The notes under the pieces were generated by a model, which did no database searches, had not been told where the DNA came from, and was given only the letters and a program-made list of their open reading frames with translations. A stretch of 64,000 nucleotides of DNA from Mycobacterium sp. (GTDB taxonomy: Bacteria > Actinomycetota > Actinomycetes > Mycobacteriales > Mycobacteriaceae): positions 72,794 through 136,793 of the forward strand of contig WOYS01000020.1 of assembly GCA_011620645.1 (NCBI GenBank). The letters are read 5' to 3'. Below, piece after piece: positions 9,434-21,503 of the stretch; positions within the stretch are counted from its first letter, which is position 1, and the number at the start of each line of letters is the position of its first letter. Made by a program: the position numbers and the translations under genes.

Positions 9434-9603
9434 AGGAGATAGCCATGATCTACGAGCGCATCCGTCGCCAGCGGGAGGACAGTTGTTCGCCGCCCTGTTC
9501 GAGAGCGGTCTCGGCCAGCTCGGCACCACGGCGGCGTGCCTCGGCAGCCAGCGGCGCGGCCTTGTCGGCGCCCTTCTGCAGGGCATGCGCGCTTCGTTCA
9601 TAG
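9434..9603 (+). other. Strong ribosome-binding site and ATG opening a short frame antisense to the DoxX gene
   Basis: AAGGAG followed after seven bases by ATG (9445) is among the best initiation signals in the window, yet the frame runs into the antisense of the DoxX gene's alanine-rich tail and ends at 9603. Only the first dozen residues (M-I-Y-E-R-I-R-R-Q) fall outside that tail. It looks like the 5' stub of a lost gene rather than an active one. Confidence 0.4.
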
Positions 9604-10199
9604 GCGGTGACCGCGAGCGGCGCGGCCCGGTCATAGGCGGTTTCGGCGAGCTCGCGCCCACGCTCGACCCCGTGCCCCAGCCTCTCGGCGAATTCGGAGT
9701 CGAGCAGGCTGTCATTGGATGACGGCAGAGCCGAAGAGACTCTCTCGGCGACGTGGCGGCCTGCGCGCCGTCCCCGCCATCCCAGTGACGGCTTGCCCGC
9801 GGTGTCGGCAGAGGCAAGCACCAAGCCGCCGATCAGACTCACGTCGGTGAGGAATGCGCGGCGCTTGTCCGCCTTGAGCACCGGATCGGTCTCCTCCCAG
9901 AACATGTGCCGACCGAGGTTTCCCGGAATCACCGTGGCAGCCAGCAGTGCGGACGCGACTCGCGGAATGCGGCCCGTGGCCAGCAGCAGGCCGCCGCCTA
10001 TCTGAACCGCGGCATTGATCTTGGCCACCGTCACGGCATTGTCGGGCACCTTGTCGGACACCGAATTCGGCAGGGAGTGCAGGCCGTCGAGCGTCGGCTG
10101 GACGATTTCGGCTGCGGGCTTCACATCTCTGAGGGCTTCGATGCCCTGTCCGATGAAAGCGGCTGACAGTAACGGGCGGGCTATTCTACGAACCAACAT
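9450..10199 (-). CDS. DoxX-family membrane protein with an alanine-rich tail
   Basis: 249 residues. The N-terminal ~150 residues form the four-helix DoxX-type membrane domain (A-R-P-L-L-S-A-A-F-I, A-A-V-Q-I-G-G-G-L-L-L-A-T-G-R, A-T-V-I-P-G-N-L, L-I-G-G-L-V-L-A). The C-terminal ~90 residues are a charged, Ala-rich amphipathic helix (repeats of A-A-P-L-A, R-R-G-A-E-L-A) likely to be coiled. ATG 10199 is chosen because DoxX similarity begins at M-L-V-R-R; upstream sequence in frame is not conserved. A SigF-like promoter lies just upstream, suggesting membership of the general stress regulon. Confidence 0.8.
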   Translation of the reverse strand: MLVRRIARPLLSAAFIGQGIEALRDVKPAAEIVQPTLDGLHSLPNSVSDKVPDNAVTVAKINAAVQIGGGLLLATGRIPRVASALLAATVIPGNLGRHMFWEETDPVLKADKRRAFLTDVSLIGGLVLASADTAGKPSLGWRGRRAGRHVAERVSSALPSSNDSLLDSEFAERLGHGVERGRELAETAYDRAAPLAVTAYERSAHALQKGADKAAPLAAEARRRGAELAETALEQGGEQLSSRWRRMRS

Positions 10200-10208
10200 G
10201 CCATGGGT

Positions 10209-10234
10209 ATGCCCAGCCTCCCCGGAACGCAAAC
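10209..10234 (-). promoter_or_regulatory. Candidate SigF promoter for the DoxX gene
   Basis: Read on the minus strand: GTTT, 16 bases, GGGCAT. The mycobacterial SigF consensus is GTTT-N15-17-GGGTAT, so only one base of the -10 differs. The start ATG lies nine bases beyond the -10, implying a leaderless or nearly leaderless mRNA. Confidence 0.5.
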
Positions 10235-10251
10235 ACGCCAAGGCGCACGGG

Positions 10252-10449
10252 TTATCGTCCACTGATCTCGTTCGGCCGCAAGAAATCCCGCGTCGTAGCA
10301 AGCGTGACAAGGGCTCCGCTGAAGTGAATCCACAAATGCCCGTCATGCCCGAAACCGGTGATCGCGCCGACCAGGAGATACGCCAGCACCAGCCTTGAGA
10401 GCCAATACGTTTGAGCATCTATGTTTGAGCATCGCTGCGCAACGGGTGG
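10252..10449 (-). pseudogene. Remnant of a small membrane-protein gene, no start codon
   Basis: A frame ending in TAA at 10254-10252 encodes a plausible membrane protein piece: W-L-S-R-L-V-L-A-Y-L-L-V-G-A-I-T-G-F-G-H, then W-I-H-F-S-G-A-L-V, ending R-P-N-E-I-S-G-R. It has no upstream ATG, GTG or TTG before a stop at 10450-10452. Another hydrophobic stretch (W-V-T-S-L-I-S-N-T-L-R-E-I-L-I-A-V) lies upstream in a different frame. Between them is an 11-bp repeat at 14-bp spacing (10409-10433), which could have shifted the frame. I read this as a frame-disrupted gene; identity unknown. Confidence 0.45.
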
Positions 10450-10554
10450 TCAGCACCACAGCGACCGCAATGAGTATCTCGCGCAACGTGTTGCTGATAA
10501 GGCTGGTTACCCAGCGCGCGAGGGTGAGACACGGAGGGGGGTGCGGCACCATTG

Positions 10555-10580
10555 GTTAGCGACCGGCCGATGTGGGGTAA
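10555..10580 (+). promoter_or_regulatory. SigF-dependent autoregulatory promoter of rsbW-sigF
   Basis: GTTA (10555-10558), a 16-base spacer, then GGGTAA (10575-10580). This matches the mycobacterial SigF consensus in both elements and in spacing, and its position ahead of rsbW matches the known SigF-autoregulated promoter in M. tuberculosis. Confidence 0.75.
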
Positions 10581-10607
10581 CCTCCGAGCGGATCAGCGGG
10601 AGGTCAG

Positions 10608-11048
10608 ATGGTGCAGGCAACGGGCGCGCACGGTGGTGCGGTCGTCGGCGATCGAACGGTCGAGCTCCGGGTGGCGGCCACCGTGGAGAACTTGGCTGTG
10701 CTGCGAGCGCTGGTCGCTACCGTCGCCACGTTCGAAGACCTGGATTTTGACGCGGTCTCCGATCTGCGACTCGCGGTCGATGAGGCCGCCACCCGGTTGA
10801 TCCGGTCATCGGTCGCCGGCTCCGATCTGCTGGTGCGGGTCGAACCTCGAGACAACGCGCTGGTGGTGCACGCATCGACGACATGTGAGGCCGACGACGA
10901 CGCCATCGTCGCGCCGGGCAGCTTCAGCTGGCACGTCCTGAGTTCGCTCACCGACGAGGTCAGCACGTTCACCAAGGGGCAGAGCGCCGGTGCCGGCCGG
11001 GTATTCGGAATTTCGCTCACTGCGAGACGAGCGAGCCTGCTGCAGTGA
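10608..11048 (+). CDS. rsbW: Anti-sigma-F factor RsbW (UsfX)
   Basis: 146-residue GHKL-type serine kinase/anti-sigma factor that binds and silences SigF. The N-box region is seen as L-R-L-A-V-D-E-A-A-T, and the G-box region is short, as in M. tuberculosis UsfX (Rv3287c). ATG 10608 follows GGGAGGTC at a suitable distance. Its stop overlaps the sigF GTG by four bases (GTGA, 11045-11048), fixing the stoichiometry of the pair. Whether it still phosphorylates its antagonist cannot be told from sequence. Confidence 0.93.
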   Translation: MVQATGAHGGAVVGDRTVELRVAATVENLAVLRALVATVATFEDLDFDAVSDLRLAVDEAATRLIRSSVAGSDLLVRVEPRDNALVVHASTTCEADDDAIVAPGSFSWHVLSSLTDEVSTFTKGQSAGAGRVFGISLTARRASLLQ

Positions 11049-11797
11049 CCTCGGAATATGCCGACGTCCTCGAGATGTTCCGCGAACTCCGCGAGGTATC
11101 CGATGACTCAGCACAATTCGCGAGGCAGCGGGAGCGGATTGTGCAGCGCTGCCTCCCATTGGCAGACCATATTGCGCGTCGGTTCGAAGGCCGCGGTGAA
11201 GCTCGCGACGACCTGGTGCAGGTGGCGCGGGTCGGCTTGGTCAACGCCGTCAACCGTTTCGATGTCGATGCCGGGTCGGACTTCACGTCCTACGCGGTGC
11301 CGACCATCATGGGCGAGGTGCGCAGGCATTTCCGCGACAACGGCTGGTCGGTCAAGGTGCCGCGCAGGCTCAAGGAACTTCATTTGCGGTTGGGCGCCGC
11401 CACCGCGGAGTTGTCGCAGCGGCTCGGTCACGCACCGACCCCGTCCGAACTCGCCGCCGAACTGGGGATGGACCGCGAAGAGGTGGTCGAAGGCCTCATC
11501 GCCGGTAGTTCCTACAACACGCTGTCCATCGACAGTGGTGGTTCGGGCGACGACGAGTCCCCGGCGATCGCGGATACCCTCGGCTCCCAGGACGATGCGC
11601 TGGAGCAGATCGAGAACAGGGAGGCGCTGCGTCCCTTGCTCGCCACCCTGCCCGAGCGTGAGCGCACGGTGCTGATCCTGCGGTTCTTCGAGTCGATGAC
11701 GCAGTCGCAGATCGCCGAGCGCGTCGGCATCTCGCAGATGCACGTCTCGCGGCTGCTGGCGAAGTCCCTGGCGCGTCTGCGCGACGAGCTGCAATAG
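11045..11797 (+). CDS. sigF: RNA polymerase sigma factor SigF
   Basis: 250-residue SigB/SigF-type group 3 sigma factor for stationary-phase and stress genes. Region 2 (D-L-V-Q-V-A-R-V-G-L-V-N-A-V), region 3 (L-S-Q-R-L-G-H-A-P-T) and region 4 (R-T-V-L-I-L-R-F-F and M-H-V-S-R-L-L-A) are all present. GTG start overlaps rsbW. The last codons and stop are followed by a near-exact second copy of themselves (11780-11818). Confidence 0.95.
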   Translation: MTSEYADVLEMFRELREVSDDSAQFARQRERIVQRCLPLADHIARRFEGRGEARDDLVQVARVGLVNAVNRFDVDAGSDFTSYAVPTIMGEVRRHFRDNGWSVKVPRRLKELHLRLGAATAELSQRLGHAPTPSELAAELGMDREEVVEGLIAGSSYNTLSIDSGGSGDDESPAIADTLGSQDDALEQIENREALRPLLATLPERERTVLILRFFESMTQSQIAERVGISQMHVSRLLAKSLARLRDELQ

Positions 11798-11818
11798 GCC
11801 GCGACGAGCTGCAATAGG
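11780..11818 (+). repeat. Tandem duplication copying the 3' end and stop codon of sigF
   Basis: A 19-bp sequence at 11780-11798, covering the codons for R-D-E-L-Q and the TAG, recurs at 11800-11818. The second copy lies between the sigF stop and the stop of the convergent STAS gene. Confidence 0.9.
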
Positions 11819-12190
11819 TCAGCCAGCGCGCCGCAGCCTGCCCAGTGCATGGTCGGGATCGCAGATCGTCAGCATCCTGTCGACGGCCGCGCTGGTCAGC
11901 AGATCCCAGTGCACACCGCGGGCGGCGGCTTGCACGCTGACCTTGTGTACGGTCGAAAATGCTTCTGCGGCAAAGAATGTCACGCCATTGAGATCCAGCA
12001 CGAGCTTGTCGGCATCGCGAAGACGTGCCTGGATGTAATCGCTGAACTGGGTGGTGTTGGCCGCGTCGAGTTCACCTTCGACGGTAATGACAACGGTCGA
12101 AGGCGGTAGTGCCTGTGTCGCATAGGTTGCTCTGTCGCCGGTGGCGCGCCGCGTCGCCGCGGCCCGTCCGCTGATGTGGATGTTCGACAT
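11819..12190 (-). CDS. STAS-domain anti-anti-sigma-like protein lacking the phospho-acceptor serine
   Basis: 123 residues; STAS core with V-V-I-T-V-E-G-E-L-D-A-A-N and L-V-L-D-L-N-G-V-T-F-F. In RsbV/RsfB-type antagonists the next residues are D-S-S/T-G, holding the phosphorylated serine; here they are A-A-E-A-F-S-T, as in Rv0516c-like STAS proteins. ATG 12190 follows GGAG. Convergent with rsbW-sigF, so it is a good candidate SigF-circuit component, but regulation must differ from the classical partner switch. Its upstream region contains a perfect palindrome. Confidence 0.8.
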   Translation of the reverse strand: MSNIHISGRAAATRRATGDRATYATQALPPSTVVITVEGELDAANTTQFSDYIQARLRDADKLVLDLNGVTFFAAEAFSTVHKVSVQAAARGVHWDLLTSAAVDRMLTICDPDHALGRLRRAG

Positions 12191-12494
12191 ATTGACTCCG
12201 TCAGTCGGGTCGCACTCGGAACGCCTGAATGTGCTGGCCTCGCGTCGGCGAGGTATGGGGTCCTGAATATTCAGGACCCGCATTGCTCGGCGTGGGGGTC
12301 CTCAGAACGCCGTGTGTGCTTTGACGCGTGCAGCCGGCTGGGAACTCAACCTGAAATCGACCCTACGCCACATTCTCGTGGTCGGACAATTACCTCAATG
12401 AACTCTCATCAAGGCAACTCGGGACCACCATCGTGATGACGGCGTCACCGGCCTCGGTGGAGGCGCCCGAACGGTGGGGTCCACACTAGATGCC
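12191..12494. promoter_or_regulatory. 304-base divergent intergenic region with a perfect 22-bp palindrome
   Basis: The palindrome spans 12258-12279, arms GGGTCCTGAAT and ATTCAGGACCC, 68 bases upstream of the STAS start. A related half site (GGGGTCCTCAG) follows at 12295-12305. No gene is seen. The element could be an operator for the STAS gene or for the nucleotidyltransferase gene on the other side. Confidence 0.65.
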
Positions 12495-13061
12495 ATGTCC
12501 AGAAACGGGAAAGCGGCCGGCGTGGTGCTCGGCGCCGGCGCCGGAATGCGGTATGGAATGCCGAAAGTCCTTGCTGAAAATGGTGATTGGTTGAACCGGG
12601 CGGTCGCGGCGCTGAACAGCGGCGGCTGCGATGAGGTGGTGGTGGTGCTGGGTGCCGCCGGCGAGGACGCCGTCGACGTGCCCGCCGTCGCCGTGCCCAC
12701 TGCCTCGCGTGCGGTCATCGCCGCCGACTGGGCCGACGGGCTGTCGGCATCGCTGCGGGCCGGCCTGCACGCCGTCGAGGCCGACTATGCCGTCGTGCAG
12801 CTCGTCGACACCCCCGATGTCGGCGGTGATGTCGTGCGGCGGGTGCTCGATGCGGCACGTGCAACACCGTCCGGGTTGGCCAGGGCGGTCTATCACGGAC
12901 GTCCGGGGCATCCTGTCGTGCTGGCACGCAAGCACTGGCAGGCCCTGCTGGAGGGACTGAGTGGGGATGTGGGCGCCGGGCCGTTCCTGCGGGCCCGCGC
13001 CGATGTCGTCACGGTGGAGTGCGGTGATCTGGCCACCGGGGCCGATATCGACGCGCAGTGA
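12495..13061 (+). CDS. MobA-like nucleotidyltransferase
   Basis: 188 residues of the MobA-like NTP transferase fold. The nucleotide-binding start reads V-V-L-G-A-G-A-G-M-R-Y-G-M-P-K, a variant of the LAAGxGxRMGxxK motif, and Q-L-V-D-T-P-D-V is the metal-binding Asp region. Such proteins activate molybdenum cofactor (MocA/MobA) or related sugar/nucleotide substrates; which one is not decidable. ATG 12495 is favoured over an in-frame GTG at 12474. It is flanked by unrelated genes on the minus strand and stands alone. Confidence 0.75.
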   Translation: MSRNGKAAGVVLGAGAGMRYGMPKVLAENGDWLNRAVAALNSGGCDEVVVVLGAAGEDAVDVPAVAVPTASRAVIAADWADGLSASLRAGLHAVEADYAVVQLVDTPDVGGDVVRRVLDAARATPSGLARAVYHGRPGHPVVLARKHWQALLEGLSGDVGAGPFLRARADVVTVECGDLATGADIDAQ

Positions 13062-13073
13062 CAGGCCCTCAGC

Positions 13074-13406
13074 TCAGGTGTGGACCGTCAGGCCGAGGGC
13101 GGCCGCCGCGTAGCGCCGCACGGTGTCCTCGGACATCGCCGCGGCGTCCTCGAAGCCGCGGCGTGCCCTACTGGCCATGAAGCCCGTGGTGCGGTCCAGC
13201 GTGACCTCGGCGAGCAGTTCGCCGGTACTCGGCTCACAGACAGCCCAGGTGTAGAGGGTGTCCGATTCCCAGCCGTCTGCGGCCTCGTCGATGTAGTCGA
13301 GGTCGTTCTCGCCGAGATCGGCCAGCGCGGGGCGGTCATCGACACGATCGTCATAGCGCAGCCCACGCAGGTACCACTGGCCGTTGTTGATTTCGACAGG
13401 TTCCAT
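13074..13406 (-). CDS. Conserved hypothetical protein
   Basis: 110 residues, acidic, with no membrane segment or known motif. The sequence has a W-Y-L-R-G-L-R-Y-D-D start, a D-Y-I-D-E-A-A-D-G-W-E middle and an A/R-rich end. ATG 13406 is preferred to the ATG at 13430 because GGAG sits eight bases upstream. It is 13 bases from the convergent nucleotidyltransferase stop and lies 47 bases downstream of accA3 on the same strand, so it may be read through from accA3. I do not recognise a family. Confidence 0.65.
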   Translation of the reverse strand: MEPVEINNGQWYLRGLRYDDRVDDRPALADLGENDLDYIDEAADGWESDTLYTWAVCEPSTGELLAEVTLDRTTGFMASRARRGFEDAAAMSEDTVRRYAAAALGLTVHT

Positions 13407-13453
13407 GGCGTTGCTCCGTCGAGTGGCCACACCAAGTGGCCGTTCGGCAGAAA

Positions 13454-15286
<1,833 letters not shown>

Positions 15287-15360
15287 TTAAGAATGTATCG
15301 GGCGAAGTTTAAGTGTCCAATTCCGGGGTGGCGAGTCGGACCCCCGAAAATTCACCGGGT

Positions 15361-15777
15361 TCAGCTTGAGCGCAGGCGCCGTTTTATCCGGGCCAGCATG
15401 GCGGACATTCCCCGCAGCCGTAGCGGGCTGATCAGCGCGGCCAGGCCGAGGTCGGCGTAGAAGTCATCGGGCACCGCGAGAATATCGGCCGTGGACTGGC
15501 CGTCCAGGCCGGCAGCCAGGATCGACGCGAAGCCCCGGGTGGTCGGTGCCTCAGGCGGGGCACTGAAGTACAGCCGGACGCGGTCGGGGTCGGTGGCGTC
15601 GACGTCGAGGAACAGCGGCGACTGGCACTCGGGGACCGGCTCCATGGACGCCTCTTCGAGATGGGCCGGCAGTGCGGGTAGGTCGTTGGCGAACTCCAGC
15701 AGCAGTTGGAGCTTGTCTCGCCCGGTGACTTCCTGGAACTCTCCGACGACCTCGCTCAGGGCCGCCGGCATCGTCAC
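15361..15777 (-). CDS. SufE-family protein
   Basis: 138 residues, orthologue of Rv3284. SufE proteins accept persulfide sulfur from a cysteine desulfurase. The acceptor Cys51 is in V-P-E-C-Q-S-P-L-F, and the typical R-G-F-A-S-I-L and I-S-P-L-R-L-R-G-M stretches are present. GTG 15777 overlaps the sseA stop (GTGA, 15774-15777), so it is co-translated with a sulfurtransferase, which suits a shared role in sulfur transfer. The cognate desulfurase is not in this window. Confidence 0.9.
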   Translation of the reverse strand: MTMPAALSEVVGEFQEVTGRDKLQLLLEFANDLPALPAHLEEASMEPVPECQSPLFLDVDATDPDRVRLYFSAPPEAPTTRGFASILAAGLDGQSTADILAVPDDFYADLGLAALISPLRLRGMSAMLARIKRRLRSS

Positions 15778-16670
15778 GAGGCGCAGGGCGCCGCGCCGGG
15801 CTCTGAGCCGACCGCGACCGGCACCCGAACCGCGTTACCCCATTCCGTCCAGGACCCGTCGTAGTTGCGCACATTGGGCAGGCCCAGCAGATGGGTCAAC
15901 ACGAACCAGGTGTGGCTGGAGCGCTCGCCGATACGGCAGTACACGATTGTCTTGTCATCCGCGCTGAGGTGCCCGTACAGCTGGTCGAGATCCGCACGGC
16001 TGCGGAACCGCCCGCTGTCCTCGGCGGCTTTGGACCATGGGATCGACACCGCGGTCGGGATGTGGCCAGCGCGCAGCGCGCCCTCTTCCGGGTAATCGGG
16101 CATGTGGGTGCGCTCTCCGGTGTATTCCTGGGGTGAGCGCACGTCGATCAGGGGCTCGCGTCCCAGTACCCCGAGGACGTCCTCGCGGAATGCCCGGATG
16201 GCGGCGTCGTCGCGGTCGACCACCGGGTAGCCGGCGCTCGGCTTGTTCGGCACATCCAGAGTGGTATCGCGACTGTTGGACACCCACAGATCACGCCCGC
16301 CGTCGAGCAGCCGGACGTCGGGATGGCCGAACAGCGTGAACACCCAGAGCGCGTAGGCCGCCCACCAGTTGCTCTTGTCGCCGTAGATCACGACGGTGTC
16401 ATCCCGCGAGATGCCCTTGCGGTTCATCAGTTCGGCGAACTGGGCGCCGTCGATGTAATCGCGGACAGTGGGATCGTTGAGATCGGTATGCCAGTCGATC
16501 TTCACCGCGCCGGGGATGTGCCCGGTGTCGTACAACAACACGTCCTCGTCGGACTCGACGATGGACAGCCCGGGGCGCCCGAGGTTGGCCGACAGCCAAT
16601 CCGCGGTGACCAAACGTTCGGGATGCGCGTAGGCGGCGAGGGCACGGTCTGGATCGACAGGAAGCGGCAC
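15774..16670 (-). CDS. sseA: Thiosulfate/3-mercaptopyruvate sulfurtransferase SseA
   Basis: 298 residues with tandem rhodanese domains. The N-terminal domain is catalytically inactive; the C-terminal loop C-R-I-G-E-R holds the persulfide-forming Cys. Orthologue of Rv3283. Starts at GTG 16670 ([10 protein letters not shown]) in line with the M. tuberculosis protein. First gene of a two-gene unit with the SufE-family gene, separated from the Maf gene by 45 bases. Confidence 0.93.
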   Translation of the reverse strand: MPLPVDPDRALAAYAHPERLVTADWLSANLGRPGLSIVESDEDVLLYDTGHIPGAVKIDWHTDLNDPTVRDYIDGAQFAELMNRKGISRDDTVVIYGDKSNWWAAYALWVFTLFGHPDVRLLDGGRDLWVSNSRDTTLDVPNKPSAGYPVVDRDDAAIRAFREDVLGVLGREPLIDVRSPQEYTGERTHMPDYPEEGALRAGHIPTAVSIPWSKAAEDSGRFRSRADLDQLYGHLSADDKTIVYCRIGERSSHTWFVLTHLLGLPNVRNYDGSWTEWGNAVRVPVAVGSEPGAAPCAS

Positions 16671-16715
16671 ACCATGAGCGTACCCATGCGGTATGCCCCG
16701 ATGCTCGCACCCGGC

Positions 16716-17362
16716 TCAGGCGCCGCTGATCCTGTTCGCCGCCCACACCGTGGCTACAGAAATATCGAGATCGGCGAGCAGAATTCGTAGCAGCGGCAGG
16801 CTGATCCCGATGACATTGGACGGGTCGCCCTCGATGCGGTCGACGAACCAGCCACCCAAACCGTCCAGCGTGAAACCTCCTGCGACATGAAGAGGTTCAC
16901 CACTGGCCAGGTAGGCATCCAGATCATCATCGCTCGGCACGCCGAAATGCACGGTGGTGGTGGCTGTTCGGCCGGTCTCGCCGACGACGGCGCCGTCGCG
17001 CACCCGCAGCACGCTGTGCCCGGTGTGCAGCAAGCCGGCCCGCCCCGCCGAGGACTGCCACTGACGGCGTGCGGCCTCGATCGTGCCGGGCTTCCCATTC
17101 AGCACGCCATCGACCTCGAGCATCGAATCACAGCCGACGACGACGCAGTCCGCCGCGACATCGCCGTCGATCAGCTCGACGACACGACGCGCCTTGGCGC
17201 AGGCCAGCGCGGCGACCACGTGTGCCGGGGAGTCCTGCGGCCGCGCGGCGATGACGGCGTCCTCGTCCACATCGGACACTACGACCAACGGGTCGACGCC
17301 CGCTTGCCGCAGCACGCCGAGCCGGCCGCAGGAGGCCGAACCCAGAACGAGGCGGATGCCAC

Positions 17363-17366
<4 letters not shown>
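16716..17366 (-). CDS. Maf-family nucleoside triphosphate pyrophosphatase
   Basis: 216 residues, orthologue of Rv3282. Maf proteins hydrolyse non-canonical or pyrimidine NTPs. Visible motifs: [10 protein letters not shown] near the N-terminus, V-V-G-C-D-S-M-L (catalytic Asp) and [12 protein letters not shown] at the end. GTG 17366 overlaps the accE5 stop (GTGA, 17363-17366), making it the third gene of the accD5-accE5-maf operon, an arrangement conserved in mycobacteria. Confidence 0.92.
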
Positions 17367-20273
<2,907 letters not shown>

Positions 20274-20282
20274 GGTCGCTCT

Positions 20283-20801
20283 GTGGGCTACCCGGACAAT
20301 GTGCTCGCGGGCGATGAGCAGGTGGTGCTGCACCGGCATCCGCATTGGAAGCAACTGATCGGCCCGGTGTTGGTGCTGCTGGTCGCCACGGCGCTGGCGG
20401 CCTTCGTCGCCGCGGTGGTGTCGCGCACCGACTGGGACGCCACCGCAAAGCAGGTGGTGCAGCTGGTGATCGCCGCGGCCTGGCTGATACTCGTCGGCTG
20501 GCTGACGGTGTGGCCGTTCATGACGTGGTGGACAACGCATTTCGTGATCACCGACCGCCGGGTGATGTTCCGGCACGGGCTGCTGACCCGAACCGGCATC
20601 GATATTCCACTGGCGCGCGTCAACAGCGTGGAGTTCCGGCACGGCCTGCTGGACCGGATGCTGCGTACCGGCACCCTGATCATCGAATCGGCGTCGCAGG
20701 ATCCGCTCGAGTTCTACGATATTCCGCGGGTGGAGCACGTCCACTCGCTGCTGTATCACGAAGTCTTCGACACCCTGGGGACCGAGGAATCGCCGAGCTG
20801 A
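20283..20801 (+). CDS. PH-domain membrane protein (Rv3278c-type)
   Basis: 172 residues: two transmembrane segments (I-G-P-V-L-V-L-L-V-A-T-A-L-A and V-I-A-A-A-W-L-I-L-V-G-W) followed by a bacterial PH-like domain (F-V-I-T-D-R-R-V-M-F-R-H-G-L-L; I-D-I-P-L-A-R-V-N-S-V). GTG 20283 stands six bases after TAAGGT (20271-20276), whose TAA is also the birA stop, so the mRNA is probably leaderless. Its 3' end overlaps the convergent gtrA-type gene by 46 bases. Function unknown. Confidence 0.85.
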   Translation: MGYPDNVLAGDEQVVLHRHPHWKQLIGPVLVLLVATALAAFVAAVVSRTDWDATAKQVVQLVIAAAWLILVGWLTVWPFMTWWTTHFVITDRRVMFRHGLLTRTGIDIPLARVNSVEFRHGLLDRMLRTGTLIIESASQDPLEFYDIPRVEHVHSLLYHEVFDTLGTEESPS

Positions 20802-21436
20802 TCGGCCTGCTTGCTGCGGCCCGGGGGACGGCGCAGCGGGGTCACCGTTGCGTCCGAATCGGCGGGCAGCGGGGGATCGATGCGGTTCTCGATGGCCTCG
20901 GCCAGACCGCCGCCGGTCAGCGCCGACTCCAGCGCCTGATCCGGGTCCCGGCCGAACTCGTCGGGGAAGACCCAGCGGCGGAACGCCCAGAACCGGAACG
21001 CCATCTGCATCAGATTGCCGACGATGTAGGCCGAGATGAAGTCGGCGATGTTCTCCACCGTCAGCGAGACATCGGGAACGCGCAATTGCAGCACGTAACT
21101 TGAGAAGTACAGCGGAGCCATGCTCAGCAGCACCCCGACCGCGCTGACACCGAAGAACAGCAGCGCTTCGTGATGCCGCTCACGTCCGCCTCGGTCCCGG
21201 AAGCTCCACTCGCGATTGAGAATGTAGGAGGCGATGACCGCGACCACGCCGGCGATGATCTTCGCCGTCACCGGCTTGGGCTCCAGCACCGTCAGTTTGA
21301 GCGTGTAGAAGATCGCCGAGTCGATGATGAACGTGGTGCCACCGACGATGGCGAACTTGATCAGCTCGTGGTGCCGCTCGGCATACGGTCGGATCAGGCG
21401 GGGCAGGCGCGCGATCGTGGCATCAGCAAAGGACAC
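20756..21436 (-). CDS. GtrA-family membrane protein
   Basis: 226 residues, orthologue of Rv3277. GtrA proteins are small four-helix membrane proteins thought to flip or carry polyprenyl-linked sugars. Helices are evident at F-A-I-V-G-G-T-T-F-I, A-K-I-I-A-G-V-V-A-V-I-A, F-F-G-V-S-A-V-G-V-L-L and F-I-S-A-Y-I-V-G-N, with the family's Y-I-L-N-R-E-W-S-F motif. A ~70-residue charged tail follows. Close linkage to wall-sugar genes fits, but the substrate is unknown. Confidence 0.88.
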   Translation of the reverse strand: MSFADATIARLPRLIRPYAERHHELIKFAIVGGTTFIIDSAIFYTLKLTVLEPKPVTAKIIAGVVAVIASYILNREWSFRDRGGRERHHEALLFFGVSAVGVLLSMAPLYFSSYVLQLRVPDVSLTVENIADFISAYIVGNLMQMAFRFWAFRRWVFPDEFGRDPDQALESALTGGGLAEAIENRIDPPLPADSDATVTPLRRPPGRSKQADQLGDSSVPRVSKTS

Positions 21437-21503
21437 GGATAGCGAGTGTACGGAACCGGGCAGCCAGCTGCTGAATCGTGCGTTCGTCGCAGGTCATGCC
21501 ACC

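Noticed and set aside
12176-12436. Possible small gene in the STAS/nucleotidyltransferase gap
   Set aside because: No ribosome-binding site, the frame contains the palindrome, and composition is not coding-like.
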